From Tenebrio molitor (taxonomy: Eukaryota > Arthropoda > Insecta > Coleoptera > Tenebrionidae), in contig NC_091053.1 in the NCBI RefSeq assembly GCF_963966145.1, positions 10,416,001-10,480,000 of the forward strand: DNA of 64,000 nucleotides. The letters run 5' to 3'. Both the position numbers and the translations under genes were made by a program. Shown here one piece after another: positions 1 through 10,485 of this stretch. How positions within the stretch are numbered: position 1 is the first letter of the stretch; each line of letters begins with the position of its first letter. The notes under the pieces were generated by a model. The model searched no databases, was not told where the DNA came from, and worked only from the letters and a program-made list of their open reading frames with translations.

Positions 1-28
1 CGCAATAGAAGATACCGCCACACGTTGG

Positions 29-976
29 ATGGAGTTGTTCCCATTAGCCAAGGCCACAGCTGAGGCCTGCGCCAAATGTCTAGTCGACGAAGTGATCCTG
101 CGATATGGGACACCCCGCAAGGTCATCAGCGATAACGGCTCGCAATTTGTGAGCGAGATCATGCAGCAAACGGCCTACTGTTTGGGGATTGAGCAGATCC
201 TGACCCCTGTGTATTACCCGGCCGCCAACCCGGAGGAGAGAAGAAACCGCGAGTTGACGGTGCAGCTAGCAATAGCGGTAGAAAAGACACACGACCGGTG
301 GAGCCTTGCGCTACCTTCGGTGAGGTTCGCCATGAATAGTACCGTACACGCGGCGCTCGGAAAGACACCAGCATTCCTCTGCTTCGGCCGCGAGCTGAGA
401 ACCCCCCTGGAGGCCCACCACGATCTGCGTGCAGTCCTCGATAACGAGAACTTCGTCCCGGAGATAACTCCGCACCTGAGGACGATGACTGACATCTTAA
501 AGGACGTTCGCGAAACGTACGAGCGGCAGCAGGACAAGGTCAAGAAGTACGCCGACCTGCGAAGAAGACCTAGTCCACCCTTCGAAGTCGGCGATCGAGT
601 CCTCGTCGACGTGCACGCCTTAAGCAGGGCCTCCCACTCGTATACCAGCAAGTTCGCACCACGACGTGACGGCCCCTACGTCGTCATAGAAAAGAAGGGC
701 CCTGTCGCCTACGTGGTGGCTGCGGTAGATGACCCGGAGCGTCCCCTGGGTAAATACCACGTCTCGGCACTGAGACCTTTTGTGTCATCCGTAGGTGAAA
801 GCCACTCCGAACCTGTTGCACCTCTCCGACGACGAGGTCGCCCCCGGAAAGCGCAGCCCGATGACCGCCCCGAAGACGAAACAACGCCGAACCAACCACG
901 CTCTCCTCCACGCCATATCCGAGGAGTTCGTCGAGGCCGTCGAGGTGCTGCTCGACCACGAGAAGTCCAAACATAA
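29..976 (+). CDS. Gypsy integrase, C-terminal part (upstream copy)
   Basis: This encodes the retroviral-type integrase core and C-terminal region of a Ty3/gypsy Pol. It would insert retrotransposon cDNA into chromosomes. The visible start is an internal Met, because the true polyprotein begins upstream of the window. Seen: the central Asp in ISDNGSQF, the Glu in PEERRNR, then a GPY/F-like module (RRDGPYVVIEKKGPVAY) and an Arg/Pro-rich tail. It has no internal stop. Compared with the copy at 1997-3331 it has Gly instead of Ser after the catalytic SDN, and Cys instead of Tyr in FLCFGRE. Gly is the usual residue after SDN, so this copy is the more canonical one. Confidence 0.85.
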   Translation: MELFPLAKATAEACAKCLVDEVILRYGTPRKVISDNGSQFVSEIMQQTAYCLGIEQILTPVYYPAANPEERRNRELTVQLAIAVEKTHDRWSLALPSVRFAMNSTVHAALGKTPAFLCFGRELRTPLEAHHDLRAVLDNENFVPEITPHLRTMTDILKDVRETYERQQDKVKKYADLRRRPSPPFEVGDRVLVDVHALSRASHSYTSKFAPRRDGPYVVIEKKGPVAYVVAAVDDPERPLGKYHVSALRPFVSSVGESHSEPVAPLRRRGRPRKAQPDDRPEDETTPNQPRSPPRHIRGVRRGRRGAARPREVQT

Positions 977-1034
977 GCCGAGCGTGCCCAGTTGGATCCC
1001 ACCTGAGGGCAGCTAGTGGAATCCAAAGGGGAAG

Positions 1035-1227
1035 TGTAACAAGACGACCGATAGGGGACGCTGTCCAACGACGTATTCCCCACCGCCCGCGTACTAAGAT
1101 CGCCATCTTGGTTGCGCTCTCTTCTGTCTGGGCCGTTGAAGAAGTTACACGTGACAGTTTAATGAGCAGTTTGTAATTTGACACAAAAGTGTACGCATTC
1201 TTACAATAAACTCGTTAAAACGTTACA
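1035..1227 (+). repeat. Gypsy LTR (193 bp), shared by both copies
   Basis: The LTR starts TGTAAC and ends GTTACA, the usual TG...CA form with short inverted ends. It carries an AATAAA signal near its 3' end. An almost identical copy lies at 3390-3582. On its 3' side pol sequence begins immediately, with no primer-binding site, leader or gag. It therefore acts as the 3' LTR of the upstream copy and abuts a 5'-truncated second body. Confidence 0.92.
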
Positions 1228-1848
1228 CCCTCGATGACGAGGGTACGGAGCTGGACAAAGTTCAGAAAGACCAACTGGTTCGACTGCTTGATTCCCACAA
1301 AGAAGTATTCGAGGAGAGAGATGAACCCACACCATACGCGGAACACCGCATAACTTTGACCGACGATCGCCCCATAGCTACTACCCCGTATCGCATGTCC
1401 CCTCAGCGGCGGGCAGTCCTTGAGGTGGAGATCCAGAGAATGGTTGAAAAAAATGTCATCGAAGAGTGCGAATCTCCATATGCAGCCCCAGTGGTAATGG
1501 TCCCAAAGAAGGACGGCAGTTTCCGCGTGTGCGTAGACTTTCGAAAGCTGAACTCGGTGACGGTGCCAGACTGTTACCCGCTACCGCGAATTGACGACGT
1601 GTTGCACGCTGCTCAACAGAACTTTTACATGGGCACGTTGGACCTTAAGAGTGGATTTTGGCAAGTCCCCGTAAGACCAGAAGACCGCGATAAAACTGCA
1701 TTTGTCACGCCGTTCGGACTCTATCGGTTTTTGAGGATGCCGTTTGGATTGCGTAACTCGCCAGCGACCTTCCAACGGCTAATCGACAGGTTTAAAGTGG
1801 GGTTACCTAACGTGTTTCTGGTAGCATACATGGACGACATCATTGTAC
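1228..1848 (+). pseudogene. Gypsy reverse transcriptase, truncated
   Basis: RT palm and fingers of Ty3/gypsy type. Seen in order: FRVCVDFRKLN, LDLKSGFWQVPV, the TPFGLYRF...MPFGLRNSPATFQR block and the YMDD active site. At about 1848, just after YMDDIIV, homology stops. The frame then runs into out-of-frame sequence that, in another frame, belongs to the region upstream of the integrase. The deletion therefore removed the RT thumb and RNase H and also shifted the frame. No methionine start is expected, because the true start lies in the missing 5' part. It is non-functional as a reverse transcriptase. Confidence 0.85.
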
Positions 1849-1996
1849 CTGCTTTGCGTCCATCAATATCCCCACAGTCTCAGCAACAGAACTGCGAAAC
1901 GAGCAGTCGAAAGACGAAACACTTAAGAAAATTGTACTATGCTTCGAAGACGGTGCCGACGAGGGTCTGGCGCGTTGGACCGACCGCGGTTATGTC

Positions 1997-3331
1997 ATGT
2001 CCGGTGGTATCCTCTACCGCTACGTTCCTGATTCCGAAACGGAAGAACCGCAACTGGTGGTACCACAGCAACTGGTTCCTGCGGTCCTGAAGGAGTTCCA
2101 CGATTCCACCCGGGCCGGCCATCCAGGCGTGGAAAGGACCATCGAGAAAGTCAGCAGACACTACTTCTGGTCCACGCTGAGGCATGACGTTCGAAAACAT
2201 GTCCGGCAGTGCGCAGATTGTCAAAGGTACAAATTCTCCAATATGAAACCCACTGGACTTTTACAGACCCCTACGTTAGCCCGACGTTTCGAGACTCTAG
2301 CGATCGATCTCTACGGTCCATTACCCGTTACCTCTGATGGAAAGAGGTGGGTCTTCGCAATAGAAGATACCGCCACACGTTGGATGGAGTTGTTCCCATT
2401 AGCCAAGGCCACAGCTGAGGCCTGCGCCAAATGTCTAGTCGACGAAGTGATCCTGCGATATGGGACACCCCGCAAGGTCATCAGCGATAACAGCTCGCAA
2501 TTTGTGAGCGAGATCATGCAGCAAACGGCCTACTGTTTGGGGATTGAGCAGATCCTGACCCCTGTGTATTACCCGGCCGCCAACCCGGAGGAGAGAAGAA
2601 ACCGCGAGTTGACGGTGCAGCTAGCAATAGCGGTAGAAAAGACACACGACCGGTGGAGCCTTGCGCTACCTTCGGTGAGGTTCGCCATGAATAGTACCGT
2701 ACACGCGGCGCTCGGAAAGACACCAGCATTCCTCTACTTCGGCCGCGAGCTGAGAACCCCCCTGGAGGCCCACCACGATCTGCGTGCAGTCCTCGATAAC
2801 GAGAACTTCGTCCCGGAGATAACTCCGCACCTGAGGACGATGACTGACATCTTAAAGGACGTTCGCGAAACGTACGAGCGGCAGCAGGACAAGGTCAAGA
2901 AGTACGCCGACCTGCGAAGAAGACCTAGTCCACCCTTCGAAGTCGGCGATCGAGTCCTCGTCGACGTGCACGCCTTAAGCAGGGCCTCCCACTCGTATAC
3001 CAGCAAGTTCGCACCACGACGTGACGGCCCCTACGTCGTCATAGAAAAGAAGGGCCCTGTCGCCTACGTGGTGGCTGCGGTAGATGACCCGGAGCGTCCC
3101 CTGGGTAAATACCACGTCTCGGCACTGAGACCTTTTGTGTCATCCGTAGGTGAAAGCCACTCCGAACCTGTTGCACCTCTCCGACGACGAGGTCGCCCCC
3201 GGAAAGCGCAGCCCGATGACCGCCCCGAAGACGAAACAACGCCGAACCAACCACGCTCTCCTCCACGCCATATCCGAGGAGTTCGTCGAGGCCGTCGAGG
3301 TGCTGCTCGACCACGAGGAGTCCAAACATAA
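1997..3331 (+). CDS. Gypsy zinc-binding region and integrase
   Basis: The 444-residue frame opens in the region before integrase and contains an HHCC-type zinc finger: H...H in the HDSTRAGHPG area and CxxC in CADCQRY. The catalytic core follows, with D in IDLYGPLP, D in ISDNSSQF and E in PEERRNR. A GPY/F-like region and a basic tail end the protein. In the intact element it would be cut from Pol, joining cDNA ends to target DNA. The start shown is only the first Met in frame after the upstream deletion junction. Ser replaces the usual Gly after SDN, which may reduce activity. Confidence 0.85.
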   Translation: MSGGILYRYVPDSETEEPQLVVPQQLVPAVLKEFHDSTRAGHPGVERTIEKVSRHYFWSTLRHDVRKHVRQCADCQRYKFSNMKPTGLLQTPTLARRFETLAIDLYGPLPVTSDGKRWVFAIEDTATRWMELFPLAKATAEACAKCLVDEVILRYGTPRKVISDNSSQFVSEIMQQTAYCLGIEQILTPVYYPAANPEERRNRELTVQLAIAVEKTHDRWSLALPSVRFAMNSTVHAALGKTPAFLYFGRELRTPLEAHHDLRAVLDNENFVPEITPHLRTMTDILKDVRETYERQQDKVKKYADLRRRPSPPFEVGDRVLVDVHALSRASHSYTSKFAPRRDGPYVVIEKKGPVAYVVAAVDDPERPLGKYHVSALRPFVSSVGESHSEPVAPLRRRGRPRKAQPDDRPEDETTPNQPRSPPRHIRGVRRGRRGAARPRGVQT

Positions 3332-3389
3332 GCCGAGCGTGCCCAGTTGGATCCCACCTGAGGGCAGCTAGTGGAATCCAAAGGGGAAG

Positions 3390-3582
3390 TGTAACAAGAC
3401 GACCGATAGGGGACGCTGTCCAACGACGTATTCCCCACCGCCCGCGTACTAAGATCGCCATCTTGGTTGCGCTCTCTTCTGTCTGGGCCGTTGAAGAAGT
3501 TACACGTGACAGTTTAATGAGCAGTTTGTAATTTAACACAAAAGTGTACGCATTCTTACAATAAACTCGTTAAAACGTTACA
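3390..3582 (+). repeat. Gypsy 3' LTR (193 bp)
   Basis: It matches the LTR at 1035-1227, including the TGTAAC/GTTACA ends and AATAAA. One clear difference is GAC versus AAC near position 3535. LINE sequence resumes at 3583. Confidence 0.92.
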
Positions 3583-5335
3583 AGGAGAATTTTATAAATA
3601 TTTAGGTATTAATCAATCAAATCATATTCAACACTCAATTATAAAAGAAAATTTAGAAAAGCAATTTTATTTAAGAATTAAATCTATTTTAAAATCAAAA
3701 TTAAACCTATTTTAAAATCAAAATTAAACGGTAATAATTTAATTAAAGCAGTTAATACATATGCTGTTCCATTACTGACCTATTCTTTCGGTGTTATAAA
3801 ATGGTCCAAAACTAATTTACAGAACATAAACATTAAAACTAGAGTTCTTTTTACCAAATTTAGTAAACACCATCCTAAATCTGCTATTGAAAGATTTAAT
3901 TTACCACGCGAAAACGGTGGTAGGGGTTTTTCAAATCTAGAAATACTGCTACATAATCAAATTGCTTCACTTAAAAATTATTTTCTCAATAGAGCTCGTG
4001 ATAACACCTTTTTTAATGCTTTGGTTTCAGCCGATAAAGGCTACACACCTTTAAATTTAAGTGATAATATAATTTCAGATATTGTTAAGCCAAATATACC
4101 TGACACTATAGCAAATATAAAACAGAAGTCTTTACATGGGAGATACTTTAAAGAACTGGAACAACCAGAAGTTAATATGCCTCTCATGCATATTCACCCT
4201 GAGACGGAGGGTTTTATATTTGCAATACAAGATCGTGTTATAAATACAAGAAATTATAAAAAACACATATGCGGTCTACAATCGATAATTGATAAATGTA
4301 GGATTTGCGGAACTGAAGGGGAAACAATTGAACACATCATTTCTTCTTGCACCGTTTTGGCTCAAAGCGAATATAAAAAACGTCACGATATGTTCGCTAA
4401 AATTATACATATGAATTTAGCTGTTAAATTCAATTTATTAAAGAATACACAACCACATTATAGTTATACACCAGAAAGTTGTTTGGAAAATGACAGTTAC
4501 AAGTTATATTTTGATAGAACAGTTTTAACTAACATTCATATTAAGCATAACAGACCAGATATTATAATTTTAAATAAACAACAAAAGCAAGCATATCTTT
4601 TAGATATAGCTGTTCCAAATTCACATAATATAACACAGACATATAACACAAAAATTAATAAATATTTAGAGCTCTCCGTTGCTGAGAAATCTTTGGTGTT
4701 TTCGATTTTACCACTTGTAATTTCAGCAACGGGAATAGTACCGCAATCTCTTTTTAAAAATTTAAAAATTCTGGATTTAGATAACACATTGGTAGTTGAA
4801 ATTCAAAATAGTATATTATATATTGAGGGAGAGAAATGCATGATTTTTCCTAAGGTGCAGTTTGTAGCCAGAGGGCGAAGCCCGAGGGCTACAAAGCACC
4901 GAGGGAAAAATGAGCATTCTCTCCAGAAGTATATATACTATTTTTTTCACGGTAGGGAGTAGAAACAGCACAAAAATCTCAAATTTTAAGAATAAAAAAA
5001 TGATGACAAATGAGTTGTCATCTTTCGATGAATTTAATGGAATTAGTAGTTGCCTTGACAACACAATTAGATTTTTGTCACAACAGTCAAAAAAAATGAA
5101 AACTCCCATTAGATTTTTGTCACAACTGTCAAAAAAATGAAAACTCCCTAGGGAGCAAATATTTGCAAATACTTCTGTCACGATGTTGACATCCGAAAAG
5201 TTGATTTCTACTCCCGATCGTGAAAAAAGGTATATTATTATACTCATGTCACATCGTGAGGAAGTTCCTTAACATTGACACAGAACATAGTAAAACACAA
5301 CAAAGTCAAAATGTGGAGGCGAGACGCCGGTAATT
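3583..5335 (+). pseudogene. LINE ORF2 3' part: RT thumb, CCHC knuckle, RLE endonuclease
   Basis: Read in frame, the segment before 4020 continues straight into the open stretch 4021-4806. A 23-bp tandem duplication near 3690-3735 breaks the frame further upstream. Seen: CRICGTEGETIEHIISSC, a C-x2-C-x8-H-x4-C knuckle, and RPDIIILNKQ...LLDIAVP, the PD...D signature of the RLE nuclease. A foldback insertion at 4807 replaces the last part of the endonuclease frame, which resumes at about 5226 and runs to a stop near 5335. The protein would provide target-primed reverse transcription. Clade assignment between R4/Dong and neighbours is by motif memory only. Confidence 0.8.
4807..5225 (+). mobile_element. 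Composite foldback insertion (MITE-like), copy 1
   Basis: This is a 419-bp unit inserted at an AAA run inside the LINE frame. It has two inverted-repeat modules. Module A (4807-4942) begins AATAGTATAT, ends ATATACTATT and has a GC-rich centre. Module B (4943-5225) begins TTTTTCACGGTAGGGAGTAG and ends with its near reverse complement. Module B holds two direct copies of a 42-bp block around TTAGATTTTTGTCACAAC. The same unit lies inverted at 43536-43980 in the Polinton polB. Compared with that copy, this one has lost about 23 bp, one arm of a CTCCCTAGGGAG palindrome. It has no coding capacity of its own. Confidence 0.8.
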
Positions 5336-5440
5336 ATGTTGATAAGCACTGCACTATTACTTGATAGTAATATCCGTAATAGTGTATGTACTCCGGCAAA
5401 ATTGCCGTGCCGCCGGGTGGAGGTGGGATACGAACAAAAA

Positions 5441-5558
5441 AAAGGCTATATTCTATCTCGTGATTCGGAAGTCACGTTAAGCCATTGGTCCCGGTCTATT
5501 GAGTTGGTCGTCATGCCCCTCACAGATTTGTAAACCAGTCCTAGACTGTGCAACAACA
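5441..5558 (+). repeat. LINE 3' tail shared with a SINE
   Basis: About 118 bp (GGCTATATTCT ... GACTGTGCAACAAC) recur in reverse orientation at 38994-39110, where they follow a tRNA-like B box. Sharing a 3' tail lets a SINE borrow the machinery of its partner LINE. Differences are few by eye. Confidence 0.75.
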
Positions 5559-5568
5559 TTTTTTTTTA

Positions 5569-6687
5569 CCAGGTACATACAAAGAATCACGTTTTTCCTT
5601 TATTTTTTTGGAAAATTTTTATTTGACATTTTCAAATGACGTTTGTCATTTTACGATGAACTAATTTATACCAGGAAGTCACAGAACGGTTGCTATTTAT
5701 TTCCGATTGTTCTGTCGACCTCATTTGCAATAATCCATTTTTGAAAAATAGAAAATATTGGCAAGAATCAAAATATTTCAGCGGAAATACTTGAAGAAAC
5801 TGAAAAAGCGACTTCAGTGTCATTATCGAGAAAATCGAAGGAAGCCTACGAAAATGAAAAAATGCTTTGTTTGACACATTTCTGTTTTAAATATTTTTTT
5901 ATAATAATGTTTTGAAAACATCTATTTTTTTTTACTGTTTTTTAGCACCTTTTTGGTGATAGTGTACACAATACACCGCGCGAGTACTTATGTTATATTT
6001 TAAGGCGCGAGTAGTTGAAGGTTAACCTAAAAATTTGACGTCGCTAATGGAATAAACGTACAACTCGCGTCTTGCTCTAATCGCACATGCCAAAGCGAGA
6101 TGCATATTGGGACGGACTTAATAAAATACTGTTACGTTATTTATTTTCCCTGATGGTAAAATTTTCCCAAAATAACGATTTAACAGGCTTTGGGTCGAGA
6201 TGCACTGGAGACTGCTCGAGAGTACAACCTAAATGTGGGGGTGGGTGGAGATAATCGGAAGAAAGTAAACTCCGAGTGGTTTAAACGAAATGAATATATT
6301 TTCACTCAGTTCAGCACACGTACAAATCTGATTATTTGACAATAAAAACGTTTCTCCCACTCAATAATTATGTACAAAAAGGAAGGGTTGCGCCCTCGCC
6401 GCGACAAAAAAAAAGGAAAACTCTCGAAAAATAAATTGAATTCAAAACTATATAAAAAAAAGTGGGAGCCGAAAGTGAAGCCCGATGTCGTCCTCGACGC
6501 TATTCTTCTACGTCGCCCACGATCGGCGGGGCCGTTTCCTCGGGCCTCACCTCGTTTCCCAAAAAAAAAAACTAAATTCGAAATAGAAAAGGAAGTCGCG
6601 CGACGGACGAGGACACAAAAGATAAAGAAAATAAATGAACAAGAACTCTTGCAAACAAAAATAGTTATTTATGTGACGAGCTTGGTA
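5569..6687. other. Non-coding AT-rich interval
   Basis: I see no gene here that I can support. A lysine/arginine-rich open frame at 6370-6693 (107 codons) has no recognisable domain and looks like chance or relic coding. The segment 6300-6560 is locally richer in GC. Confidence 0.5.
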
Positions 6688-6777
6688 AATTAATCTTTAC
6701 GGGCGCGCTGGCACTTGTTAGACGAGTGACGTAAGGAACGAGTCTCAATAAGCCAGTAAGCTCAGTAAAGATTAATT
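6688..6777. repeat. Foldback (hairpin) element
   Basis: The outer arms AATTAATCTTTAC and GTAAAGATTAATT are perfect reverse complements. Inside them, CTGGC..TTGTTAGACGAG and CGAGTCTCAATAAGCCAG pair imperfectly. The shape is that of a short MITE or foldback. No target duplication is clear. Confidence 0.55.
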
Positions 6778-8548
6778 GCTAAGCGAGTTGCATACAAACT
6801 TTTATTTCCACCTTCAGCCTTTAAATTTCGTTTTTTAATTGTTATTTATGTTTATAAAAAATTTGTAATGAATGGCGGTGGGGCAATTATACCTACGTCG
6901 TCATGGTGTTGAGATAAACAACAAAAATACTGTCAGAAGTTTTGTGAAATTTGTTGCAAAAAGAAAGAAAAGAAAGAATGGCTTTAGTGCCCGATGAAGA
7001 CTTCGAAGGCGATTTTCTTGAAATGTAAGAAAATAACCACGGAATTACCAACGCTGCAAGCGCGGTTCTCTACTGATTCGATCCCAGGAGCGATAAGAAA
7101 ATGACTTTCGAAACAGATCAAAATGCATTATTAACATATGTAATTGCAACAATTGATAGTTAAATTTGTTTGTGTTTGTAATAAACTTTAAAAAAAAATA
7201 ATTTATTTAGTTTTGATTATTTATCTTTTGATGAGCCTTGTAAAGTCTTTACAGGTCTCTTCTACGTGCCTGTTAAATATTACAGGGCTCTGCCTGTAAC
7301 TACCCATTTACTTAGTTACCACAAATGCCTATAAAGTGTCATTTACTTAGAAGGTGGAAATAAAAACTGTTATCGGCCTGACCGGCCGTTTGCAGGCGAG
7401 GTCACCAGCAGACCGATAACTCGAATCCGAACAAAAAAAAAAACGTTCTGCCTGAAACGACGCGCTGGCTTCGCTAAAACTAAAAAAAATTTCTTTAGCC
7501 CTGGCCTTGATCGTCACGGGACGGTCGACGTCTCTGGAGACCTGGACTTCCCTGGGGACTTCCTTGGGTCCACGGTAGACGACGAAATCCAGGCGTGGAA
7601 TTTGGCTCCGCACTCCGGCGTTTGGTTCTTCACGAACCTTCCGTCGGGGATCCGTAAATCCGCTCCTCGGCGTCTGGGTTTGGACTTCCTGGACTCTTCT
7701 TCCAGCGTCACCCTCTTCGGACTCCCGACGTCTCCACACCCTTTTCTCGCCGTTCAACCAACCGCCGTTTCAGCCCCTTTCACAGTCCCGCACAGATCTC
7801 ACCTCCCTGACCAAAGACCAAAGACAAAAAGTCCTTCCCCGCACTTTCTCCTGTCTTTTATAGTTTCGCCCCTCTCAACTCGGATTATTATTATTTTTGG
7901 CGGAAAACCTCGTGCGCACGGAAATCGAAACATTAACAAAACTTGCATTTTTTTTTAAATGTAACAATACCTACAAGAATCCAATAGCTTGTTTTACATT
8001 ATTTTGAAAAGAGATATAGTCCAGTCAAATAAGGCGAAAAAAGGGGTAAACCTCGAAATGAAAGATAACACGCTACAAACTTGTATAAATCTTTGTTTCG
8101 ACAGTTAGCTCAAAAGTCTCATAGAATCTCGCCTACGTGAATCAAGATATCGGTTTTTTTGTAAATATCTCGTTTCCCTTGCTCCAAATGACATTTGGAG
8201 TTATTACAAAAGTTGTAGAGCATAGAATTCTCCACAAATTTGGTGTTAAGGAATATTTGATACATTTAAGCGTTCTTGAGATAGAGCGCCAAGACTGGGG
8301 AGCGTTAAGCCGTATGTATGTATGACGATAACCTAGGTCAAGTATGGACTCCAATACCTTAATTATTTACTAATTAATATAGGTATGTTTCAAAAAATGT
8401 ATGTTTCAAGCCGTATGTTTCAAAAAATTTCTGGTCAAGTAGGTCCTGCAAAACAAAAGCAACGTATGGCGCAGCTTGTCAAATAATAATTGAACTGTCA
8501 GAAACGTCATTAATTGCCGTAATAATTTTGTTCGCAAAATTTTATCTA
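6778..8548. other. Non-coding interval with a GC-richer patch
   Basis: No supported gene. At 7380-7860 the sequence is richer in GC and open on the minus strand (Arg/Pro-rich, 136 codons, no recognised domain). It may be a remnant of a retroelement or an untranslated exon. The rest is AT-rich, with short repeats of TATGTTTCAA around 8385-8430. Confidence 0.4.
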
Positions 8549-10082
8549 CACTGAACTCCAAAATTAACGCATCACTTTGATTTTTTTAATTAAAAAAGCA
8601 AGTTTTGAAATATTTAAAAAAATATATCAACAACAATAACAGCTGAACCATGGGAAATATTTTCAACACATTTTCTTACAAAAAAGAGCACATAAATGTA
8701 AAAAAAATACAAAATTCGAAAAGGTAACATCACGAGTAAAAATGAGAAATCAAAAAAACCATCGAAATTTAAAGATTATTTTCCTGAAATCTTGTATTGT
8801 CCCCTCTAGCGTTAATTGTAGCTCAATAACGTAGTGGCATGTTAAAAATGAGGTTTCTGTTATGATTTTAGCCTATATTTTGCCAAATATCCAGGAAGTG
8901 CTCTTGTTAGCTGACTGAAGTCATTTGGACGTCCTTACATTGCCTGTAACAGTTTTTCCATATTATCCCATAAGTGTTCGATTAAGTTGAGGTCAGGGTT
9001 ACGTGCTGGCCACTTCATAACTGATATTTCAATAGTCCTAAATTAGTCGGAAATTACCATTGCAATATGTGGCTGTCTATTATCGTGCATATAAATGAAG
9101 TCTTGCCCTACGAATGGGGCATAAGGTACAACAACAGGTTCCAAGATGTTCGTGCTACATCGATGTGCATTCAAATTGCGTCTAAGTAAAACCACCAGCT
9201 CTGTAGCTACGTTTAAAGATATTCCTATCCATACCATTATTGACCCTCCTCCAAAACTCTCTTTAGTAACGAAATTACACTGCGCATATCACTCACCAGG
9301 TCGTCTATACACTATTACCTGTCAGTCAGACTTGTATAGACAGAACCTGGATTCATCGAAGGCCAAAACTTTGCGCCAATCTTGTTCGACCCAATTGACA
9401 TGTTCTAATGCAAAGTTTAAACGGGCCCTCCGAAGAGCTGCAGTTAACTTGGATCCAGTGGCTAGTCTTCTCGGATATATCTGATCCTCCTTTAGTCATT
9501 TTCTAACAGTATTTTCACCCAGGCGGAGTGCATACTGTCTAACATGCGATCTTGAAGTCGGAGAGCAGTGAGAAACCCTTCTCTAATGCTTATTAACCAT
9601 AAGTATTGGTCCTGGTGAGGTGTTGTGATCCGTTTTCGGCCTTGTTTCCGCCTCCTTGTGTGCCGTCCAGTCTCCCGATGTCTTCTTAGAACTTTAGATA
9701 CGGTAGATTGGTTCATACCAAAGTGATATGCTATAGTCCTCCGACTCCCTTAATTCTGGGCTAACAAAACCATTGGCACGGACTTTTTAAATGCGAAGGT
9801 GTTCCTAACATCACCCATGTTAAAAGTAAATAAGATTGATGTCAATACTGATTAAATTTTTCAACTGTTACTAAAAATTTTTTTCGAGTAAATTTAAAAA
9901 TTGAGCAAAAACGATATTTTTGGTCATTTTTGTACACAGTGGCTGGAAATTTTATTTACTCTTGTAGAATGATCTATGTTTTTCCTCTATTTTCAGTGTG
10001 TATAACAATTTTTTGCTTTAAAGTAAAACTTTTCAAGAAAACCGTAAAAATACAAGTGATGCGTTAATTTTGGAGGTCAGTG
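8549..10082 (-). mobile_element. Tc1-like DNA transposon, decayed
   Basis: A 1,534-bp element bounded by TA on both sides (8547-8548 and 10083-10084). Its roughly 29-bp terminal inverted repeats start CACTGAACTCCAAAATTAAC on the left and end with the near-perfect complement on the right. The left and right repeats differ at about one position. A broken transposase lies on the minus strand. Confidence 0.88.
8990..9720 (-). pseudogene. Tc1-family transposase, decayed
   Basis: Minus-strand reading from about 9720 shows the N-terminal helix-turn-helix region (MNQSTVSKVLRRHRETG) and the basic GRKR hook before TTPHQDQYL. It continues to WRKVLAFDESRFCLYKSD, holding the first catalytic Asp (DES), then SIMVWIGIS and FIYMHDNRQPH, where the second Asp is DN. 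The transposase would cut and paste the element at TA sites. The frame is split into at least three parts by frameshifts and a stop after YKSD, and the third acidic residue region is not clearly preserved. It is inactive. Confidence 0.82.
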
Positions 10083-10089
10083 TATCTAT

Positions 10090-10345
10090 GAAAATGATTT
10101 TCACTCCTGAACAAAACATATTCATGATTGAACTTTATTTTTGCAATGGTCACACATTTCACACATTTCGAGAAAGTGGCAGTGTTCAGCGGAAGTACTC
10201 GATTCAAAGTTCGTACTGAGGAAAATATTGAGACTGTCGAACGTCAAATGGAAGACGAACTCCAATTATCTCTCAGGCAACTGTCGCAGCAGACTGAGTT
10301 ATCAGTGTCAACTTGTCAAAGAATTGTTCAAAAGGATAGTAACAG
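10090..10345 (+). pseudogene. Mariner-like transposase N-terminal fragment (HTH)
   Basis: The plus strand encodes a start region (FTPEQNIFMIELYF) followed, after frame changes, by RTEENIETVERQMEDE and LRQLSQQTELSVSTCQRIV. That is a typical helix-turn-helix DNA-binding segment of insect mariner-type proteins. Only this N-terminal segment is present and it is broken by frameshifts. It begins directly after the Tc1 element, so the Tc1 may have landed next to or inside it. Confidence 0.55.
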
Positions 10346-10485
10346 CTGAAAGGTACTGAAACAACATTCTTCTCGGTAAGTAATCTTAAACTCAGCTTTT
10401 AATTATATCAACCTCAAATTATATTTCGTTTTTAATGATTTAATTTATTAATGTTAAATCATGTTTTCATATTTTCAGTACTAAA

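Larger units (their letters stand above)
1..1227 (+). mobile_element. Ty3/gypsy retrotransposon, 3' end (integrase plus 3' LTR), upstream copy
   Basis: This is the 3' part of a Ty3/gypsy-class LTR retrotransposon that enters from the left edge. The reading frame from 29 to 976 is the integrase core followed by a basic C-terminal tail. The second catalytic Asp lies in ISDNGSQF and the Glu in NPEERRNR, 34 residues further on, which fits the DD35E class. A polypurine tract (AAAGGGGAAG) sits directly before the LTR at 1035. The whole segment matches 2356-3582 at a constant offset of 2355 bp, and only about four substitutions are visible by eye. The two copies are therefore very young relative to each other. 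The 5' part lies outside the window. Confidence 0.9.
1228..3582 (+). mobile_element. Ty3/gypsy retrotransposon, internally deleted downstream copy
   Basis: Pol sequence starts at the LTR border and covers the RT fingers and palm. It then jumps to the pre-integrase zinc-binding region, the integrase and the 3' LTR at 3390-3582. Gag, protease, the RT thumb and RNase H are missing. The element ends at 3582 inside the LINE that continues at 3583, so the gypsy pair appears to sit within that LINE. The arrangement LTR-body-LTR-body-LTR with a shared middle LTR fits template switching or unequal recombination between nested copies. Confidence 0.85.
3583..5568 (+). mobile_element. RLE-type non-LTR retrotransposon (R4/R2-like), 3' half
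   Basis: The sequence holds the RT thumb (YKYLGI), a linker, a CCHC knuckle and a restriction-enzyme-like endonuclease, followed by a 3' untranslated tail. Such LINEs (R2, R4/Dong, CRE, NeSL-type clades) nick DNA with the RLE domain and prime reverse transcription there. The 5' part is interrupted by the gypsy insertion that ends at 3582, and the coding end is interrupted at 4807-5225 by a foldback unit. After the foldback the native frame resumes and stops at about 5335. The last 118 bp or so (5441-5558) also occur as the tail of a SINE at 38994-39110. Confidence 0.82.

Noticed and set aside
4807..5225. The shared foldback unit as an intron-like (introner) insertion
   Set aside because: A GT follows the left edge, but the polB copy has no AG at its right edge and the LINE copy has one only by chance, so splicing out is not supported.
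7347..7757. 136-codon Arg/Pro-rich minus-strand frame as a gene
   Set aside because: No recognisable domain; high GC patch with overlapping frames on both strands; composition unlike a folded protein.
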